DNA of 64,000 nucleotides, from positions 3,463,133 through 3,527,132 of the forward strand of contig NZ_CP082273.1 of the NCBI RefSeq assembly GCF_019880385.1, given 5' to 3'. The stretch comes from Nocardioides coralli (lineage in GTDB: Bacteria; Actinomycetota; Actinomycetes; Propionibacteriales; Nocardioidaceae). The notes beneath the pieces were generated by a model that worked only from the letters and a program-made list of their open reading frames with translations, searched no databases and had not been told where the DNA came from. Every line of letters begins with the position of its first letter. Within the stretch, counting starts at the first letter, position 1. The translations under genes were made by a program, and so were the position numbers. Of this stretch, positions 24,613 through 32,937 are shown one piece after another.

Positions 24613-25968
24613 GTGAGGAGCAGGCCCGAGGACCGCGAGATCCTGCGGCTCGCCGTGCCCGCCTTCCTGGCGCTGGCCGCCGAGCCGCTCTTCCTGCTCG
24701 CCGACGCCGCCATCATCGGTCGGCTCGGGACCACCCCCCTGGCGGGCCTCGGCATCGCCGCAGCCGTGCTCCAGACCGCGGTCGGGCTGTGCGTGTTCCT
24801 CGCCTACGGCACCACCGCCTCGGTGGCCCGCCGACTCGGCGCCGGTGACACCCGCGGCGCCCTGACCCAGGGCATCGACGGGTTGTGGCTGGCGATCGCG
24901 ATCGGTGGGGTCGCCACGGTGCTGGGCGTGACCCTGGCCGGGCCGCTGGTGGGGCTCTTCGGCGCCGGCGCCGGCGTCAGTGAGCAGGCCGTGGCCTACC
25001 TGCGACCCGCGCTGCTCGGCACCACGCCACTGCTGGTCATGCTCGCCGCGACCGGAGTCCTCCGTGGCCTGCAGGACACCCGGACTCCGCTCTACGTCGC
25101 TGTCGCGGGCAACGCGCTCAACGTCGTCCTCAACGTCGCGCTCGTCCACGGGCTCGGCCTCGGCATCGCCGGGGCCGCGTGGGGGTCGGTGATCGCCCAG
25201 GTCGGCATGGCGGTGGCGCTGACCACGGTCGTCGTGCACGCCGCGCGCCGCGAGGGTGCGCCGCTGCGGCCGGACCGGTCCGGCATCCTGCTCGCCGCGC
25301 GGGCCGGCGTCGCGCTCGTCGTCCGGACGCTCACGCTGCGGGCGGCCCTCCTGGTCACGACGTACGCCGTCACCCTGGGTCAGGTCCGCGAGGACGCCCT
25401 CGCCGTCGACCTCGCCGCACACCAGCTCGCCCTCACGCTGTGGACCTTCCTCGCCTTCGTGCTCGACTCCATCGCGATCGCCGCCCAGGCCATGACCGGG
25501 CGCTACCTCGGGGCCTCCGACGTGGTCGGCACCCGCCGCGTCACGGACCGGATGATCCGGTGGGGGCTCTGGTCGGGTGTGGTCACGGGCGCGCTGCTCG
25601 CCGTCGCCAGCCCGGTGCTGGGCCCGCTGTTCACCGGTGACGCCGCCGTCCACGACCGGTTGGTCGGCGTCCTCCTGGTAGCGGCCCTCGGCCAGCCCGC
25701 CGCCGGGGTGGTGTTCGTGCTCGACGGAGTCCTGATCGGTGCCGGCGACGGCCGCTACCTGGCCTGGGGCGGCGTCGTCACGCTGGTCGTCTACGCGCCG
25801 CTGGTGCTGCTCGCGGTCACCGCCGCCGGCGGCGCGCTGCTGGCGGTCTGGGTCGTCTTCACCGCCGTGTTCATGGGCGCCCGCCTCGCGGTGCTGCTGC
25901 ACCGCGCCCGCGGCCAGGCCTGGCTGGTCACCGGCCTCGGCAGCACCCGCGACGCCCCGGCTCCCTAG
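24613..25968 (+). CDS. MATE family efflux transporter, DinF-like
   Basis: 451-residue inner-membrane antiporter with twelve predicted helices. It opens with RSRPEDREILRLAVPAFLALAAEPLFLLADAAIIGRLG, the typical MATE start. The duplicated half begins around residue 235 (AGVALVVRTLTLRAALLVTTYAV). Motifs such as GVLRGLQDTRTPLYVAVAGNALNVVLN match the DinF branch. It exports drugs or metabolites using Na+ or H+ gradients; the cargo is unknown. GTG 24613 is preceded by TAGTGT at six bases, so the message may be leaderless. Its stop codon TAG is part of the -10 element of the next gene. Confidence 0.92.
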   Translation: MRSRPEDREILRLAVPAFLALAAEPLFLLADAAIIGRLGTTPLAGLGIAAAVLQTAVGLCVFLAYGTTASVARRLGAGDTRGALTQGIDGLWLAIAIGGVATVLGVTLAGPLVGLFGAGAGVSEQAVAYLRPALLGTTPLLVMLAATGVLRGLQDTRTPLYVAVAGNALNVVLNVALVHGLGLGIAGAAWGSVIAQVGMAVALTTVVVHAARREGAPLRPDRSGILLAARAGVALVVRTLTLRAALLVTTYAVTLGQVREDALAVDLAAHQLALTLWTFLAFVLDSIAIAAQAMTGRYLGASDVVGTRRVTDRMIRWGLWSGVVTGALLAVASPVLGPLFTGDAAVHDRLVGVLLVAALGQPAAGVVFVLDGVLIGAGDGRYLAWGGVVTLVVYAPLVLLAVTAAGGALLAVWVVFTAVFMGARLAVLLHRARGQAWLVTGLGSTRDAPAP

Positions 25969-25971
25969 AGT
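25966..25971 (+). promoter_or_regulatory. -10 element of the following membrane-protein gene
   Basis: TAGAGT ends six bases before GTG 25978. It overlaps the TAG stop of the MATE gene, giving the downstream gene its own leaderless start despite the short gap. Confidence 0.45.
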
Positions 25972-25977
25972 GGGCCC

Positions 25978-26514
25978 GTGCGGGGTCTCCAGGCGATCGG
26001 CATGGGCCTGGTGCTCGTCGCGCTACGGGTCGGCGAGCCCGACCTGCTTCCCGACCCGGTCGGCTGGTTGCTCGTCCTCGTCGGCGTACGCCGCCTGCCG
26101 CGCGACCTGCCCCGCCGCACCGGCCTGCTGGTGCTGGGGTCGTTGGCCCTCGCGGTCTCGGTCCCGTTGTGGGTGCCCTCCCTGGCCGACCACGTCCTCA
26201 CCGCCCACCCGTCCCTGCAGTGGGCGCTCAACCTCCCGCAGCTCGGCTTCGTGCTGGTCCTGGCCGCCTCGCTGGGACGTCGGGCGGGTGAGGCCGGCGA
26301 TCGTGGGGCGCGCTCGTGGTGGCTCGTGGTCGCCGCCGGGACCGCGGCCGCCGCGGTCCTGCCCGTGCTGGTGCACGGCGGCGGCGTCGATGCCCTCGGC
26401 ACCCCCTCGATCGTGCTGGCCGGCGTGGTCCTGCTGACCACGATCGCGCTCGCCTTCACCCACGCCGGCCGGCCGTGGATCCGGTCGGAGACCACGGACG
26501 CGGCCGGCCCCTGA
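25978..26514 (+). CDS. Hypothetical membrane protein downstream of the MATE gene
   Basis: 178 residues, family not recognised. Helices are visible at about 5-20, 28-40 (VGWLLVLVGVRRLP), 48-67, 82-98, 112-131 and 140-160. Arg-rich loops between them (RRLPRDLPRRTG) favour a cytoplasmic side. The gene starts nine bases after the MATE stop. No catalytic or binding residues stand out. It could be an accessory membrane protein, but nothing links it to transport except position. Confidence 0.72.
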   Translation: MRGLQAIGMGLVLVALRVGEPDLLPDPVGWLLVLVGVRRLPRDLPRRTGLLVLGSLALAVSVPLWVPSLADHVLTAHPSLQWALNLPQLGFVLVLAASLGRRAGEAGDRGARSWWLVVAAGTAAAAVLPVLVHGGGVDALGTPSIVLAGVVLLTTIALAFTHAGRPWIRSETTDAAGP

Positions 26515-26768
26515 CTGAGTGTGTCCCTCGTGCGCGGATAGTCCGGTGTGGCGGCCATCGACACCCACCTCGCCCGCGCCGCTCGAGCGGTGGGTTCAGC
26601 TTCCACGATTGAGGTCGTCCCTCGGCTTACCCTGCGGGGTGCGGGCGCACCAGCGGGCAATCGCCGCTCGGGAGGCCGGATCTGGCGCCGAGCTGCTGGT
26701 GTTCGCCCGCTGGTGCGAACCCGACGGACGCGGTCGGCCCCTGAGGTGCGGTGTCGCCGCGAATGCCA
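26515..26768. other. Non-coding stretch between the membrane-protein gene and the rplI terminator
   Basis: The 304-bp gap between convergent genes (26515-26818) has no frame with a ribosome-binding site or family resemblance. Apart from the rplI terminator hairpin at its right end, I see no feature in it. Confidence 0.5.
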
Positions 26769-26800
26769 CGAGGCCGCCCTCCCCGGGGGGAGGACGGCCT
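26769..26800 (-). terminator. Terminator of the rpsF-ssb-rpsR-rplI operon
   Basis: GAGGCCGCCCTCCCC and GGGGAGGACGGCCTC pair at 14 of 15 positions, 18 nt past the rplI stop. The loop is very short, so the top pairs probably open. No U-tract follows. Confidence 0.65.
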
Positions 26801-26818
26801 CGAGGACGCGGGCTGCGG

Positions 26819-27265
26819 TCAGGCAGGGATCACGTTGAGGGCCACCTGGGCGGACACCTCGTCGTGCAGCTTGACCGACACCTCGTGGGTGCCCAGCGAC
26901 TTGATGGGGTTGCCGAGGACGATGGTCCGCTTGTCGACCTTCTCGCCGGTGGTCTCGGTGAGCGCGTCGGCGATGTCGGCGACGGTGACCGCGCCGAAGA
27001 GCCGACCGGTGTCACCGGCCCGCACCTTCACGTGGACCGTGCTGGCCTCGAGCTTGGCCTTGATCTGGCCGGCGTGCTCGGCGTCGCGGACCGACCGCGC
27101 CGCGCGGGCGGACTTGATCGACTCCGCGGTGCGCTCGGCACCCTTCGACCAGCGGATGGCTTCGCCGCGGGGCAGCAGGTAGTTGCGGCCGTAGCCGTCC
27201 TTGACCTCGACCACGTCGCCGGGACCGCCGAGGCCGGACACCTCCTGAGTCAGGATGATCTTCAT
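26819..27265 (-). CDS. rplI: Ribosomal protein bL9
   Basis: 148-residue protein of the large ribosomal subunit. It begins [36 protein letters not shown], the invariant L9 N-terminal domain, followed by the long connecting helix and a C-terminal rRNA-binding domain ([29 protein letters not shown]). Length is standard. ATG 27265 has GAGGAGG eight bases upstream. It is the last gene of the rpsF operon, 11 bp after rpsR, and is followed by a strong hairpin. Confidence 0.97.
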   Translation of the reverse strand: MKIILTQEVSGLGGPGDVVEVKDGYGRNYLLPRGEAIRWSKGAERTAESIKSARAARSVRDAEHAGQIKAKLEASTVHVKVRAGDTGRLFGAVTVADIADALTETTGEKVDKRTIVLGNPIKSLGTHEVSVKLHDEVSAQVALNVIPA

Positions 27266-27276
27266 CGGGTGCCTCC

Positions 27277-27513
27277 TCAGCGACCGGTCGACGTGTAGGG
27301 CAGCAGCGCGAGCTCGCGAGCGTTCTTGACGGCGGTCGCCACGTCGCGCTGGTGCTGGACGCAGTTGCCGGTCACTCGCCGCGCGCGGATCTTGCCGCGG
27401 TCGGAGATGAACTTGCGGAGCAGCGCGGTGTCCTTGTAGTCGACACCGGTCGTCTTCTCCTTGCAGAACTGGCAAACCTTCTTCTTGGGCTTGCGAATCA
27501 CTGCCTTGGCCAT
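27277..27513 (-). CDS. rpsR: Ribosomal protein bS18, zinc-binding (C+) form
   Basis: 78-residue small-subunit protein that binds next to bS6. The S18 core is clear ([58 protein letters not shown]). Cys14, Cys17, Cys51 and His54 are positioned to bind zinc, so this is the C+ variant. Actinobacteria often carry a second, zinc-free S18 elsewhere under Zur control; if so here, this copy would dominate when zinc is plentiful. It lies between ssb and rplI, with GGAGAG upstream of ATG 27513. Confidence 0.96.
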   Translation of the reverse strand: MAKAVIRKPKKKVCQFCKEKTTGVDYKDTALLRKFISDRGKIRARRVTGNCVQHQRDVATAVKNARELALLPYTSTGR

Positions 27514-27593
27514 TGTGGTGCTCTCCTTGGTGCTTGATCAGAGCCCGGCATCAGCCGGAATGGTTGTGGGTGAGTCGGTAACTTCTGGATGGA

Positions 27594-28136
27594 TCAGAAC
27601 GGGGGCTCGTCGCCGCCGACGCCCGGCGTCGCCCACGGGTCGGCCTGGGCACCGCCCTGGCCGCCGGCGGGAGCGCCGGAGCCGCCACCCTGCGGACCAC
27701 TGGTGGCCCACGGGTCGGGCTGCGACGACTGCTGGGGGGCGCCGTAGCCGCCACCACCGCCACCGCCGGAGCGGGACGCCTTGGTGACCTTGGCGGTCGC
27801 CCAGCGCAGCGAGGGGCCGATCTCGTCCACGTCGAGCTCGAAGGAAGTGCGCTTCTCGCCCTCCCGCGTCTCCCACGTGCGAGCCTTCAGCCGGCCCTGG
27901 ACGATGACCCGCGCACCCTTCTGCAGCGACTCGGCCACGTTCTCGGCGGCCTGGCGCCAGATCGAGCAGCGCAGGAACAGCGGCTCGCCGTCCTCCCACT
28001 CGTTGGTCTGCCGGTTCATGGTGCGGGGGGTCGAGGCGACGGTGAAGTTGGCCACCGCGGCACCCGACGGCGTGAAGCGCAGCTCCGGGTCGTCGGTGAT
28101 GTTGCCGACCACGGTGATGACGGTCTCGCCTGCCAT
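27594..28136 (-). CDS. ssb: Single-stranded DNA-binding protein
   Basis: 180 residues. The OB fold occupies about 1-115 ([65 protein letters not shown]). A Gly-rich flexible tail follows, with two DPWAT repeats (about 138-143 and 168-172), and it ends in the acidic tip GGDEPPF used to dock replication and repair proteins. Start ATG 28136. It sits between rpsF and rpsR as in most bacteria, which ties its supply to ribosome production. Confidence 0.97.
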   Translation of the reverse strand: MAGETVITVVGNITDDPELRFTPSGAAVANFTVASTPRTMNRQTNEWEDGEPLFLRCSIWRQAAENVAESLQKGARVIVQGRLKARTWETREGEKRTSFELDVDEIGPSLRWATAKVTKASRSGGGGGGGYGAPQQSSQPDPWATSGPQGGGSGAPAGGQGGAQADPWATPGVGGDEPPF

Positions 28137-28222
28137 GTCAGGTCTCCCTCGTTCGTTCAGCTGGTACGTCGGGGCGCAATCCTTGCGTGGCCCCCCGACA
28201 GGGGAAAGTGCTCGTCCACAGC

Positions 28223-28510
28223 TCAGTGGACGGGGCGCAGCACCTTCGTGCGGAGCACGGACTCGTTGAGCCCGAGCTGGCGGTTGAACTCCTTGACCGT
28301 GTCCGGCTCGGCGTTCAGCGTGATGACGGCGTAGATGGCCTCGGCGTTCTTCTTGATCTCGTAGGCCATGCGCCGGCGTCCCCACACGTCGACGTTGTCG
28401 ACGGTGCCGCCGTCCTTGCGGATGACGTTGAGGTACTTGTCGAGCGACGGCTCGACGGTGCGCTCTTCGAGACTGGGGTCGAGGATGACCATCACTTCAT
28501 AGGCACGCAA
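28223..28510 (-). CDS. rpsF: Ribosomal protein bS6
   Basis: 95-residue small-subunit protein that forms a heterodimer with bS18. The sequence from [29 protein letters not shown] to [20 protein letters not shown] is a full S6 ferredoxin-like fold. The start chosen is TTG 28510, which gives the normal N-terminus and has GGAG five bases upstream; GTG 28522 would add VETA. First gene of the operon. A hairpin lies in its leader (28542-28560). Confidence 0.95.
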   Translation of the reverse strand: MRAYEVMVILDPSLEERTVEPSLDKYLNVIRKDGGTVDNVDVWGRRRMAYEIKKNAEAIYAVITLNAEPDTVKEFNRQLGLNESVLRTKVLRPVH

Positions 28511-28541
28511 AGCGGTCTCCACCTCCTCTGGACTCAGGGCG

Positions 28542-28560
28542 GCCACGGACTCTCCGTGGC
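28542..28560 (-). promoter_or_regulatory. Leader hairpin upstream of rpsF
   Basis: GCCACGGA and TCCGTGGC pair perfectly around a 3-nt loop, about 30 nt before the rpsF start. Leaders bound by the S6:S18 complex are known at this place in other bacteria. I cannot confirm that motif here without an RNA covariance search. Confidence 0.4.
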
Positions 28561-28654
28561 AGGAGGGCTTGCGTCGGTGTTGCATCGGTCGCCCGTCAGG
28601 TCGGGGCAACCGGACGAGGTTATCAGCGGCGGGAGAGGCGTCCACAATCGCGAG

Positions 28655-28660
28655 TAGGGT
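28655..28660 (+). promoter_or_regulatory. -10 element of the endonuclease IV-like gene
   Basis: TAGGGT ends seven bases before GTG 28668 and no Shine-Dalgarno is present, so the transcript is probably leaderless. Confidence 0.45.
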
Positions 28661-28667
28661 CGGTCCG

Positions 28668-29459
28668 GTGACTGCCATCGGAGCCCACGTCGACCAGACC
28701 GACCCGATCGCGGAGGCCCAGGCCCGCAACGTGCCGCTGGTGCAGTTCTTCCTCGGCGACCCGCAGGGCTACCAGGGCCCGGAGATCCGGTACGCCGGCG
28801 GCGCCGACGGGCTCCGCGACGATGCGGCCGCGGCCGGCATCGACCTCTACGTGCATGCCCCCTACATCGTCAACGTCGCCACCACCAACAACCGCATCCG
28901 GATCCCCAGCCGCAAGCTGCTCCAGCAGCACGTCGACGCGGCGGCCGCGATCGGGGCGAAGGGGCTGATCGTCCACGGCGGCCACGTCAACAAGGCCGAC
29001 GACCCCGAGGTGGGCTTCGACAACTGGCGCAAGGCCGTGGACGCGGTCGACCTCAAGCTGCCGCTGCTGATCGAGAACACCGCCGGCGGCGACAACGCGA
29101 TGACCCGCTACCTCGAGCGGATCAAGGGCGTCTGGGACGCGATCGCGGCGTGCGAGCAGGCCGACCTGGTCGGGTTCTGCCTCGACACCTGTCACGCGCA
29201 CGCCGGAGGCAACGCCCTGGAGAGCGTGGTGGCCGACGTCCGCGGCATCACCGGTCGCATCGACCTGGTCCACGGCAACGACAGCCGCGACGACTTCGAC
29301 TCCGGGGCCGACCGGCACGCCAACCTCGGTCGCGGGAGGATCGACCCCGACCTGCTGGCCGCGGTGGTGCGCGACGCCGACGCCCCGGTCGTGCTCGAGA
29401 CCCCCGGTGGCCCGGACGAGCACGCCGACGACGTCGCCTGGCTCCGCGAGCGACTCTGA
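28668..29459 (+). CDS. Endonuclease IV-like TIM-barrel protein (deoxyribonuclease IV family)
   Basis: 263 residues, likely cytosolic DNA-repair AP endonuclease with three metal ions. The metal-ligand motifs of the Nfo family appear in order: [32 protein letters not shown] (Glu), [38 protein letters not shown] and [11 protein letters not shown]. Length is slightly below Escherichia coli Nfo. GTG 28668 is chosen because a TAGGGT -10 lies seven bases upstream and the barrel starts immediately ([10 protein letters not shown]). It is divergent from rpsF. A sugar isomerase of the same fold is the alternative; the DRHANLGRG block argues for the nuclease. Confidence 0.86.
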   Translation: MTAIGAHVDQTDPIAEAQARNVPLVQFFLGDPQGYQGPEIRYAGGADGLRDDAAAAGIDLYVHAPYIVNVATTNNRIRIPSRKLLQQHVDAAAAIGAKGLIVHGGHVNKADDPEVGFDNWRKAVDAVDLKLPLLIENTAGGDNAMTRYLERIKGVWDAIAACEQADLVGFCLDTCHAHAGGNALESVVADVRGITGRIDLVHGNDSRDDFDSGADRHANLGRGRIDPDLLAAVVRDADAPVVLETPGGPDEHADDVAWLRERL

Positions 29460-29512
29460 CCCGGTCGCCGGGCATCGGCTGCCCACCGCACGTCGGCCTC
29501 CCGGGCAGCCGC

Positions 29513-29518
29513 TAGCCT
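29513..29518 (+). promoter_or_regulatory. -10 element of the FemX-like gene
   Basis: TAGCCT ends six bases before GTG 29525, again with no Shine-Dalgarno sequence. Confidence 0.42.
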
Positions 29519-29524
29519 CGACGG

Positions 29525-30631
29525 GTGATCTCCGTCCGCCCCGTCCCGGCCGACAAGCACCTCGAGTTCGTCCGGAGCCGCCCCTCTGCCAGCTTCCTCC
29601 AGACCCCGGCGTGGGCCCGGGTGAAGCCGGAGTGGCGTGCGGAGTCCCTCGGCTTCTTCCGGGGTGACGACATGGTCGGCAGCGCCCTGGTGCTCTACCG
29701 CCAGCTGCCGAAGCTGAAGCGCTACCTGGCCTACCTCCCCGAGGGCCCGGTCATCGACTGGGAGAGCGACGACCTGGCCGCGTGGCTGGCGCCGATGGCC
29801 GACCACCTGCGCGGCCAGGGAGCCTTCGGCGTCCGGATGGGGCCTCCGGTGGTGACCCGGCGTTGGAGCGCTGCCCAGGTCAAGGAGGGGATCGCCGAGG
29901 AGTCGGTCCACCGCCTCGACGACGTACCGCCGCTCGAGCGGGCGGCGACCGGGGCGCGGGTCGTGGCACAGCTGCAGGAGCTCGGCTGGCGCGAGCAGAG
30001 CGTCGAGGGCGGGTTCGCCGCCGGGCAGCCGCGACACAACTTCCAGATCCCGCTGAAGGGCCGCACCGAGGACGAGGTCCTCGCGGGCATGAACCAGCTG
30101 TGGCGCCGCAACATCCGCAAGGCCGCCAAGCAGGGCGTCGAGGTGTCGGCGGGCACCGACCTGGAGGCGTTCCACGCGCTCTACGTCCACACCGCCGAGC
30201 GCGACGGGTTCACGCCCCGGCCGCTGTCCTACTTCCGCACCATGTACGAGGCCCTCGGTGCCGAGGACCCCGACCGGATCCGGCTGTGGTTCGCCCACCA
30301 CGAGGGCGACCTGGTCGCCTCCACGATCGGGATCCGGGTCGGCACCCACGCCTGGTACTCCTACGGCGCCTCCTCCACCGAGAAGCGCGAGGTCCGCGGT
30401 TCCAACGCCGTGCAGTGGGAGATGATCCGCGACGCCCTCGGTGCGGGTGCGGAGGTCTACGACCTGCGTGGCATCACCGACACCCTCGACGCCGACGACC
30501 CCCACGTGGGGCTGATCCAGTTCAAGGCGGGCACCGGCGGCGAGGCGGTCGAGTACGCCGGCGAGTGGGACCTCCCCCTCAGCAGGCCGCTCTACGCCGC
30601 CTTCGACCTCTACATGCGGCGGCGCGGATGA
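29525..30631 (+). CDS. FemAB/FemX-like peptidoglycan aminoacyltransferase
   Basis: 368 residues with two GNAT-like halves, as in Fem transferases that add amino acids from tRNA to the lipid II stem peptide. Signs are FLQTPAWARVKPEWRAE near the N-terminus, YLAYLPEGPVIDWES, MNQLWRRNIRKAAKQGVEVSAG and GASSTEKREVRGSNAVQWEMIRDA, then YDLRGITDTLD with the final strand GTGGEAVEYAGEWDLPLS. It probably acts at the inner face of the membrane on lipid II. Its stop overlaps the ATG of the racemase-like gene by four bases (ATGA), so the two are translationally coupled. The amino acid added is not known. Confidence 0.85.
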   Translation: MISVRPVPADKHLEFVRSRPSASFLQTPAWARVKPEWRAESLGFFRGDDMVGSALVLYRQLPKLKRYLAYLPEGPVIDWESDDLAAWLAPMADHLRGQGAFGVRMGPPVVTRRWSAAQVKEGIAEESVHRLDDVPPLERAATGARVVAQLQELGWREQSVEGGFAAGQPRHNFQIPLKGRTEDEVLAGMNQLWRRNIRKAAKQGVEVSAGTDLEAFHALYVHTAERDGFTPRPLSYFRTMYEALGAEDPDRIRLWFAHHEGDLVASTIGIRVGTHAWYSYGASSTEKREVRGSNAVQWEMIRDALGAGAEVYDLRGITDTLDADDPHVGLIQFKAGTGGEAVEYAGEWDLPLSRPLYAAFDLYMRRRG

Positions 30632-31701
30632 CGCTCACCCTCACGGTCGACGGGGATCGCTGGCGGGGCCACCTGCGCGAGCTCGCCTCCGCGACCCCCG
30701 GCCTGGTCCCCGTCCTCAAGGGCAACGGCTACGGGTTCGGGCTGTCCCGGCTGGCGCGCCGCGCGCAGTGGCTCCACGACCAGGGGCTCGGTGTCGACTG
30801 CCTGGCGGTCGGCACCTACGACGAGCTGCCGGAGGTCGCCCAGCGCTTCCACGGCGACCTGCTGGTGATGACGCCGTGGCGCCCGTTCGGCGCGGCGCTC
30901 GACATCGACGACCACCTCGCCCAGCGGGTCATCCACACGGTCAGCCGCCCGGAGGACGCGCACGACCTCCTCACCCGCCGTCCCGACGCCCGGTTCGTGG
31001 TCGAGGTGCTCACCAGCATGCGCCGCCACGGGCACACCCGCCGCAGCCTCGACGAGACCGTGCAGGTGCTGCGCGACCTCGACCGGCACCCCCGCATCGA
31101 GGGCGTCGCCATCCACCTGCCCCTGGCCAGCGGCTCCCACCTCGGCGAAGTCCGACGCCTGGTCAACACCGTGGTCGGGGCCGAGCTGCGGACGCGGCGG
31201 CTGTGGGTCAGCCACCTCACCCGCGACGAGCTCGGCACGCTGCGGTCGACCTACCAGGACTTCGAGGTGCGCCCACGCGTCGGGACCAGCCTGTGGCTCG
31301 GCGACAGGGGTGCGCTGCGCGTGACCGGCACCGTCCTCGACGTGCACGCCCTCGAGCGCGGGGAGGTGTTCGGCTACCGCGGCCGCTCGGCCCCGAAGGC
31401 CGGTCACCTGCTGGTCGTCAGTGGCGGCACCGCCCACGGCATCGGCCTGGAGGCACCCACCGGCGACACCAGCATCAAGGCCCGCGCAGCGACCCTGGCC
31501 CGAGGCGGGCTCGACGCCGTCGGGTTCGTCCGGTCGCCCTACAGCATCGACGGCAAGCAGCGACTCTTCGCCGAACCACCGCACATGCAGGCGTCGATGC
31601 TCTTCCTGCCGCAGGGCGCCCGCGTCCCTGCGGTCGGCGACGAGATCGACGTCCGCGTCCGCTACACCGCCACGTCCTTCGACCGGGTCGTCGTGACCTG
31701 A
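30628..31701 (+). CDS. Alanine racemase-like PLP enzyme paired with FemX
   Basis: 357-residue fold-type III pyridoxal-phosphate enzyme. The PLP lysine is K31 in VPVLKGNGYGFG. The barrel carries VVEVLTSMRRHGHTRRS and VEGVAIHLPLASGS-like segments, and a C-terminal beta domain begins near GEVFGYRGRSAPKAGHLLVVSGGTAHGIG, where the Tyr could be the second catalytic base. It is divergent from standard Alr: the usual HxKTDTGMxR block is replaced by LTSMRRHG. It may make a D-amino acid for the neighbouring transferase. Overlap with the femX stop supports joint action. A non-racemase PLP enzyme cannot be ruled out. Confidence 0.8.
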   Translation: MTLTLTVDGDRWRGHLRELASATPGLVPVLKGNGYGFGLSRLARRAQWLHDQGLGVDCLAVGTYDELPEVAQRFHGDLLVMTPWRPFGAALDIDDHLAQRVIHTVSRPEDAHDLLTRRPDARFVVEVLTSMRRHGHTRRSLDETVQVLRDLDRHPRIEGVAIHLPLASGSHLGEVRRLVNTVVGAELRTRRLWVSHLTRDELGTLRSTYQDFEVRPRVGTSLWLGDRGALRVTGTVLDVHALERGEVFGYRGRSAPKAGHLLVVSGGTAHGIGLEAPTGDTSIKARAATLARGGLDAVGFVRSPYSIDGKQRLFAEPPHMQASMLFLPQGARVPAVGDEIDVRVRYTATSFDRVVVT

Positions 31702-31706
31702 GGTCG

Positions 31707-31712
31707 TACGCT
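31707..31712 (+). promoter_or_regulatory. -10 element of the ltrA-like gene
   Basis: TACGCT ends seven bases before ATG 31720, without a Shine-Dalgarno sequence. Confidence 0.42.
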
Positions 31713-31719
31713 GGTCGCC

Positions 31720-32937
31720 ATGTCGACCAGCCGGGTGCTCTTCCGGCCCACGGAGGCGACCCACCGGGTCACGACCCTAGAGCTCTTCTTCGACCTCGTC
31801 TTCGTCTTCGCCTTCACCCAGGTGACCGCGTTCATGGCGGCCGACCCCTCACCGGCCAACGCCCTGCGCGGCCTCGTGCTGCTGGCTCTGCTGTGGTGGG
31901 CGTGGTGCTCCTACGCCTGGCTCGGAAACCAGGCCCACGCCGACGAAGGCGTGGTGCGTGCGACGTTCGTGCTGGCCATGGTCGCGATGTTCCTGACCGC
32001 GCTCGCCATCCCCGAGGCCTTCTCCGACACACCGGGTGGACTGGACGGACCCGTGGTGCTGGCGATCAGCTACGTCGCGGTACGACTGCTCCACCTCGGG
32101 TGCTACCTCGTGGCGGCCGGCGACGACACCGGGCTGCGACGGCAGCTCCTCATCACCTTGGTGCCGGTGTCCCTTGCGGCGGTGATCCTCGTGGTCGGGA
32201 GCATCGTCGGTCCGCCCTACCAGGCTCCCCTCTGGGCCCTGGCCCTCCTCGTCGACTACGTCGGCATCTGGGTGACCAGCACCGACGGCTGGCGTCTCAC
32301 CAGTCCGGTCCACTTCGCCGAGCGCCACGGCCTCATCGTCATCGTCGCCCTGGGCGAGTCCCTCGTCGCGATCGGTGTGGGTGTCGGAGGCTTCGGGATC
32401 ACCGCTCCGATCATGGTGGCGGCCGTCCTCGGCGTCCTGGTCGCCGTCTGCCTGTGGTGGCTCTACTTCGACGTGGTCGCCCACGTGGGCGAGCGGGTGC
32501 TGGCACGCGCGGAGGGCCAGCAACGCACCACGTTGGCGCGCGACTCCTACACCTACCTCCACTTCCCCATCGTGATGTCGGTGATCTTCCTGGCGCTCGG
32601 CCTCAAGAAGGTCCTCGAGTACGTCGCCGACACGGACCACCACGACCTGTCCGACGCACTCACCGGTACCCCCCTCGTCGCGCTCTACGTCGGGGTGGCG
32701 GTCCACCTCCTCGGCCACGTCGCGTTCCGCCGGCGCAACGTGCACAGCTGGAACGTGCAGCGGCTGGTGGCCGCGGCCGTGCTCCTGGTGCTCCTCCCGG
32801 TGGCGTGGAACCTCCCCGCCCTGGCGTCGCTGGCCCTGGTGGTGGCGGTCCTGGGCACCCTCGTGGCGTGGGAGGTGCTCCGCTTCGGCACGCTGCGCGA
32901 CCGGGTGCGGCACCCGCGGGCGGAGAGCGTCAGCTGA
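31720..32937 (+). CDS. Low temperature requirement protein A (LtrA) family
   Basis: 405-residue inner-membrane protein with about eleven hydrophobic helices. The family signature is at the start: FRPTEATHRVTTLELFFDLVFVFAFTQVTAFM, followed by LVLLALLWWAWCSYAWLGNQ and ERHGLIVIVALGESLVAIGVG. Length is normal. LtrA was named from a cold-sensitive Listeria mutant; its biochemical role is not established. It begins 18 bp after the racemase-like gene with its own likely leaderless promoter. Its last eight bases overlap the end of the convergent GT87 gene. Confidence 0.9.
   Translation: MSTSRVLFRPTEATHRVTTLELFFDLVFVFAFTQVTAFMAADPSPANALRGLVLLALLWWAWCSYAWLGNQAHADEGVVRATFVLAMVAMFLTALAIPEAFSDTPGGLDGPVVLAISYVAVRLLHLGCYLVAAGDDTGLRRQLLITLVPVSLAAVILVVGSIVGPPYQAPLWALALLVDYVGIWVTSTDGWRLTSPVHFAERHGLIVIVALGESLVAIGVGVGGFGITAPIMVAAVLGVLVAVCLWWLYFDVVAHVGERVLARAEGQQRTTLARDSYTYLHFPIVMSVIFLALGLKKVLEYVADTDHHDLSDALTGTPLVALYVGVAVHLLGHVAFRRRNVHSWNVQRLVAAAVLLVLLPVAWNLPALASLALVVAVLGTLVAWEVLRFGTLRDRVRHPRAESVS

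Noticed and set aside
26548..26838. 96-codon frame in the gap after the membrane-protein gene
   Set aside because: Arg/Ala-rich, no ribosome-binding site, and it runs through the rplI terminator.
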